A stretch of DNA of 64,000 nucleotides from the NCBI GenBank assembly GCA_024509875.1, contig JAMPIV010019071.1, positions 124,001 to 188,000 on the forward strand, read 5' to 3'. The notes beneath the pieces are model-generated. The model did not search any database. It was not told where the DNA came from and saw only the letters and a program-made list of their open reading frames with translations. The DNA comes from Oreohelix idahoensis. Its lineage: Eukaryota > Mollusca > Gastropoda > Stylommatophora > Oreohelicidae. Of the stretch, positions 59,743-64,000 are shown in pieces; within the stretch, counting starts at the first letter, position 1, and each line of letters starts with the position of its first letter. The translations under genes were made by a program, and so were the position numbers.

Positions 59743-59902
59743 ATCTCTCAGTTTCTTTTCTATTAATACTTTTCCTGGCACTGATAGTAACATTATTCCT
59801 CGATAATTTGTGCACTCTTGTAAATTTCCTTTCTTAGGCAACTTAACCAGATATCCTTCCTTCCATTCTGCTGGTATCTCTTCCTTTTCCCAGTTGTTAG
59901 TT

Positions 59903-60060
59903 GACATTTGTAAAAGCTGTATGTGCTGGGTGAGACTTATCTAACATAACTTTGTTCATGTAATTTAGTCTTAACTCCTTTCTCCGTAATTCCAATGGTA
60001 TAAAAGCATTCATGTGCTGTTGGTGATGGTTTCTGTAGATAATTTCTTTCTTTTTTTTAT
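59903..60060 (-). pseudogene. I-type LINE fragment, copy 2 (upstream flank of the RTE)
   Basis: Counterpart of 13195-13330. It continues the I-type LINE interrupted by the RTE, with the residues RRKELRLNYMNKVML on the minus strand and a 5' limit near 60020. Confidence 0.7.
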
Positions 60061-60109
60061 ATCATGAGGGTTCCAGCCTTAATGTACAAACTAAAAGAAT
60101 AAAGAGTAC

Positions 60110-60797
60110 GCTCTATATATCCAAACAGTGGGTGTAAGTTTTTTTTTAATTTTTTTTTCTCTTTCTTTCTTTCATTTTCTCTTCCTTCTCTTTTTAATCA
60201 ACATTCATTACCAAAAAATGTAAAATGTGTAACCTTGGAGTACTAGAAAGCGTTTGTAAATGACACTCATTGTGTGAAAGTAATTTTTATATATTTTTCT
60301 TTACAGCTGCACAGTGTATTTTCATTGTTATGCTTATGTTCAAACTATTTTTGTCAATGTTTTCATGCATATGTCTTTGTCAATGTCAACGGAATGTGAA
60401 AAAAGAGTTTTAAAAAATACAATTAAATGGATAGTTTTGGTCTATTCGGTTTTTTATTTATGTGAGGGTTTTTTCCCTCCATTTTTTGTCCACTGTTATT
60501 GCTAAAAGAAAAAAGAGCGCGCTCTATAATTCCCAAAAAAAGGGGTGTAAGATTTCTTTATCCTTTTTTTCCCCCTCTCTTTTTAAATCAACACTATCAT
60601 TCCAAAAAAAATGTACAATGTATAACTTTAGAGTATAAGAAAGAGGGTAAATGAGTGTGTGCAAGTTTTTTTTTTTTTTCTTATACAGCTGCTCAATGTA
60701 TTTTCATTTTTATACTTATATTTATGCCATTATTGCCAATGTTTCAATGCATATGTCCTTGTAAATTTCCACAGAATGGGAATAAAGATATTTAAAA
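60110..60797 (+). repeat. Module M, two tandem units, copy 2
   Basis: Counterpart of 13385-14235 without the SINE; the empty SINE site is at about 60616-60625. It ends in AATAAAGATATTT plus poly(A). Non-coding. Confidence 0.6.
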
Positions 60798-60825
60798 AAA
60801 AAAACAAAAAAACTCAGGGGCAAAC

Positions 60826-61375
60826 CAGGTCCGGGATCACACACATTCTATTAAATAAAGTAAATAGACCTCACTTTGAACCCCAGAAGGGGTAATAAAT
60901 TTTTTTTTTTTAATATTTAAAAAAGTCTATTGACTAAGGCTTCTTCAGGGAACCTCCGGGATGTACACTGGTCACGTTAAATATACGGTAAAGAGGAACT
61001 TCTGTTGAATCTTTCTTGCATAAAACAAGTACTGAAAGGGACGTAACATACAATTTATTAATCCAAGGGAATTAACTGTAAATAAACACCATAATATGAA
61101 TAAATGTAAATATTTGTGCTAGATTTAATCAAAATGTGTTAAACCAATTTTTCTGTTTACAATAAAATTTGTTGTTTATGAAAATTAATACAAATTGACT
61201 TGTTTTGTTGTTTAAAGACGGTTATTAAAGAAATAATTTTAAAGGCGTATATTTTCTTTAAACAGAATTGTACTTTATATAACTGATTTAAATAATAACT
61301 TGACATATTTAGTTCGAAATTTTAATTATCATTTAAAAAGTATTTTTGACCGGCCTTCAACAGAGGCTGATATAA
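60826..61375 (+). repeat. Module N, copy 2
   Basis: Counterpart of 14258-14815, with head GGGATCACACACATTC, the GTCTATTGAC arm at about 60927, and end GACCGGCCTTCAACAGAGGC. Homology to copy 1 stops after CTGATATAACTGA at about 61380. Confidence 0.6.
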
Positions 61376-61419
61376 CTGAACTATATGAGTTTGGACCCCA
61401 CGCATTTTCCTCCCCCCAG

Positions 61420-61760
61420 TGCATTTTATTAATTGGCTCTGTTTTTAATATTTTTTATATTATTTGCTTCCTTAAGTATTTCTTCTATGTGGTAGTCCGT
61501 GTCTGGTTTCTTGATTATTTCACAATTGTTATTAATTGCTGTAACTAAAGTACTCAGGTGGACAATTTCCTCCATACACTTTCATCCTGTAGGGTATCTA
61601 TGGTATCCATTGGATTGACCCGAATTGTTTGTTGACATTTGGTAAAAGCTGTATGTGCTGGGTGAGACTTATCTAACATAACTTTGTTCATGTAATTTAG
61701 TCTTAACTCCTTTCTCCGTAATTCCAATGGTATAAAAGCATTCATGTGCTGTTGCTGATG
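61420..61760 (-). pseudogene. I-type LINE fragment, uninterrupted
   Basis: On the minus strand this shows LELRRKELRLNYMNKVML and the following region. It is the same subfamily as the fragment at 11660-13310 but without the RTE insertion. GAATTGTTTGTTGACATTTG at about 61621-61640 is the empty form of the RTE target. Confidence 0.75.
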
Positions 61761-61934
61761 GTTTCTGTAGCTAATTTAAAAAAAAAAATATTATGAGGGT
61801 TCCAGCCCTAATGTACAAACTCTAATTATTGTTCACGACATGCATGAGGTGGCAGTAGACCTAAGGCTTCCTCAGGGGCCCTATGGGATCTATATGGGTC
61901 ACGTTAAATGTATGATAAAGAGGAACTTCCATTG

Positions 61935-62162
61935 ACGACTAGCTCGGATGTTGGCGCAGCTGGCGAGTCCTTTTTAGGGTTTTATGTTAGCAGATAGACA
62001 ATGTTGGTCCTTTTCAGGACTTAGTATCTATCAACGCTGATCGGGTTCGCAGTCAACAGAGTTGACTTTTTTTGGATGGTAAATGCGCTCTGATATAACC
62101 AAATAGAATAAAAGGAACGCGCCTCGCCAGAAGAAGGCAAAAACCGAACCAAAAGAAAAAAA
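61935..62162 (+). mobile_element. Second SINE family, poly(A)-tailed
   Basis: A 228-bp insert with 11-bp target duplication AACTTCCATTG (61924-61934 and 62163-62173) and a short A-rich tail. An A-box-like TGGCGCAGCTGG at 61952-61963 and a B-box-like GGGTTCGCAGTC at 62043-62054 suggest a tRNA-related origin, although the spacing (about 80 nt) is longer than in a normal tRNA. Confidence 0.75.
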
Positions 62163-62180
62163 AACTTCCATTGTGTCATA

Positions 62181-62407
62181 ATAATAATAATAATAATAAT
62201 AATAAATTCTTTAAGCACCAAACACGGCGCATACGGTAAGGCAGAAATCAGTGCTCTCCAGGTTGTTCGTTGTGACGCCACTCTTCTTAGCTCTTGCACA
62301 TTATTTAATCCCAACGTTCTTCCTTCTCTTATTATTGTTCTTCTAAGTGTCTCTTTTGGTCTTCCTTCTTTCCTCTTACCCTCAGGAACCCAAGTGAGCG
62401 CCTGCAG
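62181..62407 (-). pseudogene. RTE-like LINE 3'-end fragment with (TTA)n tail
   Basis: A minus-strand insert between TTGTGTCATA duplications (62171-62180 and 62408-62417). The trinucleotide tail is at 62181-62205. It encodes ALTWVPEGKRKEGRPKETLR and NVQELRRVASQRTTWRAL, the same subfamily as the fragment in the chimeric LTR at 32099-32502. Confidence 0.92.
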
Positions 62408-62511
62408 TTGTGTCATACTTGAATAAAACATGTACAGAAAGGGACATAACAATCTATTGATCCAAGGGAATTAACTATAAACAAACACCATAGTATGAAT
62501 AAATGTAAATA

Positions 62512-63404
62512 CCGTCGCTCATTGCTCGCCTACACAGACGACACCATCTTTTCCCCACCAAACAAAAAGTCTATAGAATTTATCCTAAACACATTCACAG
62601 ACTTTAGCAAAGGCAGCGGAGCAAAAGTAAATGTTCAAAAATCAACAATAATGAGCATAGGCAAATGGAAGAACAAAGCAGACTTTCCCTTTGGACTAAC
62701 ACCAACAAACAACATCAAAATCTATGGTATAACCTTTCCCTCACACCCAAATCGCACACACAGAGACACACGGAAAAATAAAACATCAAAAATACGAGAC
62801 ATGCTGCACAGATACAAATACAAAACCACAACGATTTTTGGACGAAGTTTAATTGTAAATACATACATTTTCCTAAGCTACTTTACATTGCCACAGTTTT
62901 CGACCCCCCAACACGGACTATCACGGATTTAAACAAACAGGTCAGAACATTCGTTTTTGGTCGCACAATTTACAGCATTAAACACAAGACACTTAAACAA
63001 GAAAAGAAACACGGAGGGACTGCCCTTCAAGATATAGAAACAAAGATCCAGGCACTCAGAATTAAACACACAGGCAGCATCATCAAACACCCAGAACGAC
63101 ACACACTAGCTCATTATTACATGGGACTCAGGCTTTCCAAACTGAGACCATTGAACAATGCAGTCTACCATCACTTCGGCTCTATGCCCTCATTTTATAA
63201 GACATGCATACAAGCCATCCAAGGACATGGAAACTTAATTCACCAGAAAACAAATGCAATATATAAACATTTAGTTAAACTCCAAGCACCACCATTACAC
63301 CTAAGAATTAAAAGAGGACAGAAATATGCTATAAAAAATTACACCGAAACCTTCACTAACTTGCATAACTCAAAAATCACTGCTAAAGCAAGAGGGGTCA
63401 TGTA
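62512..63404 (+). pseudogene. Tx1/L1-clade LINE fragment from RT YTDD onward
   Basis: It starts within reverse transcriptase just before YTDD (62531-62542), continues with IMSIGKWKNKADFPFGLTP and KIYGITFPSHPN, and stays recognisable to ITAKARGVM at 63404, where it is truncated. A frameshift near 62875 splits it into frames 62495-62932 and 62940-63405. It is closely similar to 16734-17420 and shows that copy's missing upstream part. Confidence 0.85.
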
Positions 63405-64000
63405 AAGTTTCTTTTCTTCTTTCCACTCTGTAAAGTGTCAGTCGGTATGCTCTGTAAGGAAGAGTGGTGTGTTGTTGAGATCAGGCATGCTCCAGTCTAC
63501 CCAGCTGTAAATGGGTAACTCACCCTAGTCCTGAGTTAGGGAAGGCAAAGGCTCCAGGGGAAGCAGGCCCTAAACTTGGTCACTCCAACCGACGCAGGAT
63601 GGTGTATGTATGAAGTAGAAGTGTAGAGTGTGATTACCGCGAATGGTGTACTGTTCGTGTGCTGACCAATATAACCACTCATACACTTGTGTCTACAAGG
63701 CACCAATGCAGACTGCTGGAATCTTTGTTTACTCAATTTATTCAGACGTACACACTGGGACATACGAGTACATCATGGTATGTTGACATATCAATTTGTA
63801 GGTATACATAGCAGATCTGAAGTCATGACACATTCAGAAATAATGGGCAGTACATCAAAAGTTCAATGTCATGATATATTATGGCCGCATCCCCCTATCT
63901 GACTAAACGCGTCAGTGAAGGCAGATCGGTAAATAACTAAAGTTATTTGACGTCCATAGTTTGTAGCATATATTATGAAACCACGAAAGAGGGGGTTTCT
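63405..64000. other. Non-coding DNA, possible SINE-like stretch
   Basis: No gene. 63485-63600 (CTACCCAGCTGTAAATGGGT, then a TCCTGAGTTAGGG block and ACTCCAACCGACGCAGGA) has the compact, GC-richer look of a short interspersed repeat, but no second copy, tail or duplication is visible in this window. The remaining sequence is unrecognised. Confidence 0.35.

Larger units (their letters stand above)
61856..62511 (+). repeat. Diverged module N, interrupted twice
   Basis: Blocks AAGGCTTCCTCAGGG, GATAAAGAGGAACTTCC, AAGGGACATAACAATC and ATGAATAAATGTAAAT follow the order of the N repeat. A SINE (61935-62162) and an RTE fragment (62181-62407) split it. It ends abruptly at about 62511 where a Tx1 LINE begins. 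Confidence 0.6.

Overview
This is eukaryotic DNA, almost certainly from an invertebrate animal. It is AT-rich and intron/UTR-like, with microsatellites and layer upon layer of transposable elements; I find no convincing host gene, no rRNA or tRNA gene, and nothing bacterial. The mix (RTE-like, RNase H-bearing I-type, restriction-like-endonuclease and Tx1/L1-clade LINEs, Ty3/Gypsy-type LTR elements, a pogo/Tigger and a mariner transposon, tRNA-derived SINEs) would fit a mollusc or another lophotrochozoan. That taxonomic guess is weak.

Layout. A composite block of LINE fragments and non-coding repeats occurs twice in the same order and orientation: copy 1 at about 628-14815 and copy 2 at about 19361-61375. 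Further related Tx1 fragments follow each copy (16734-18345 and 62512-63404). Copy 1 holds a SINE-like segment (628-1615), an exon-like ORF (2137-2351), a LINE with an R2-type endonuclease (3586-6475), a Tigger transposon (6545-8897), an I-type LINE 3' half on the minus strand (9210-10918), a 30-nt U2 snRNA 5' end (11024-11053), an RTE LINE inserted in a second I-type LINE (11826-13185), and the non-coding repeat modules I call M and N. The part between the copies (14816-19361) holds microsatellites, a Tx1 3' end and an RNase H-bearing LINE fragment. Copy 2 is stretched by insertions that copy 1 lacks, so each copy supplies empty sites for the other.

Nested insertions in copy 2. A Ty3/Gypsy-like element with a chimeric 5' LTR (32075-37539, target duplication GTGAG) sits in the I-type LINE. 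A second LTR element, here called Z (40532-59742, target duplication ATCTC), sits in the RTE LINE. Z's 5' LTR is broken by a full-length Tx1-clade LINE (40748-47012, itself carrying an RTE fragment) and by a mariner transposon (47287-51914), which is split by a small Gypsy-like element with identical LTRs (48410-51691). Z's 3' LTR carries only a tRNA-derived SINE and so shows the intact target sites of the LINE and the mariner. The nest is five levels deep: I-type LINE, RTE, LTR element Z, mariner, Gypsy.

The most unusual gene is the one intact long ORF inside Z (55981-57528, 515 codons). It sits in the gag position but encodes a coiled-coil protein ending in an RRM-like RNA-binding fold, and is followed only by collapsed RNase H scraps of pol. 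Z may be a non-autonomous LTR element with an atypical RNA-binding Gag. Nearly all other coding sequences here are pseudogenes; the breaks are listed feature by feature.
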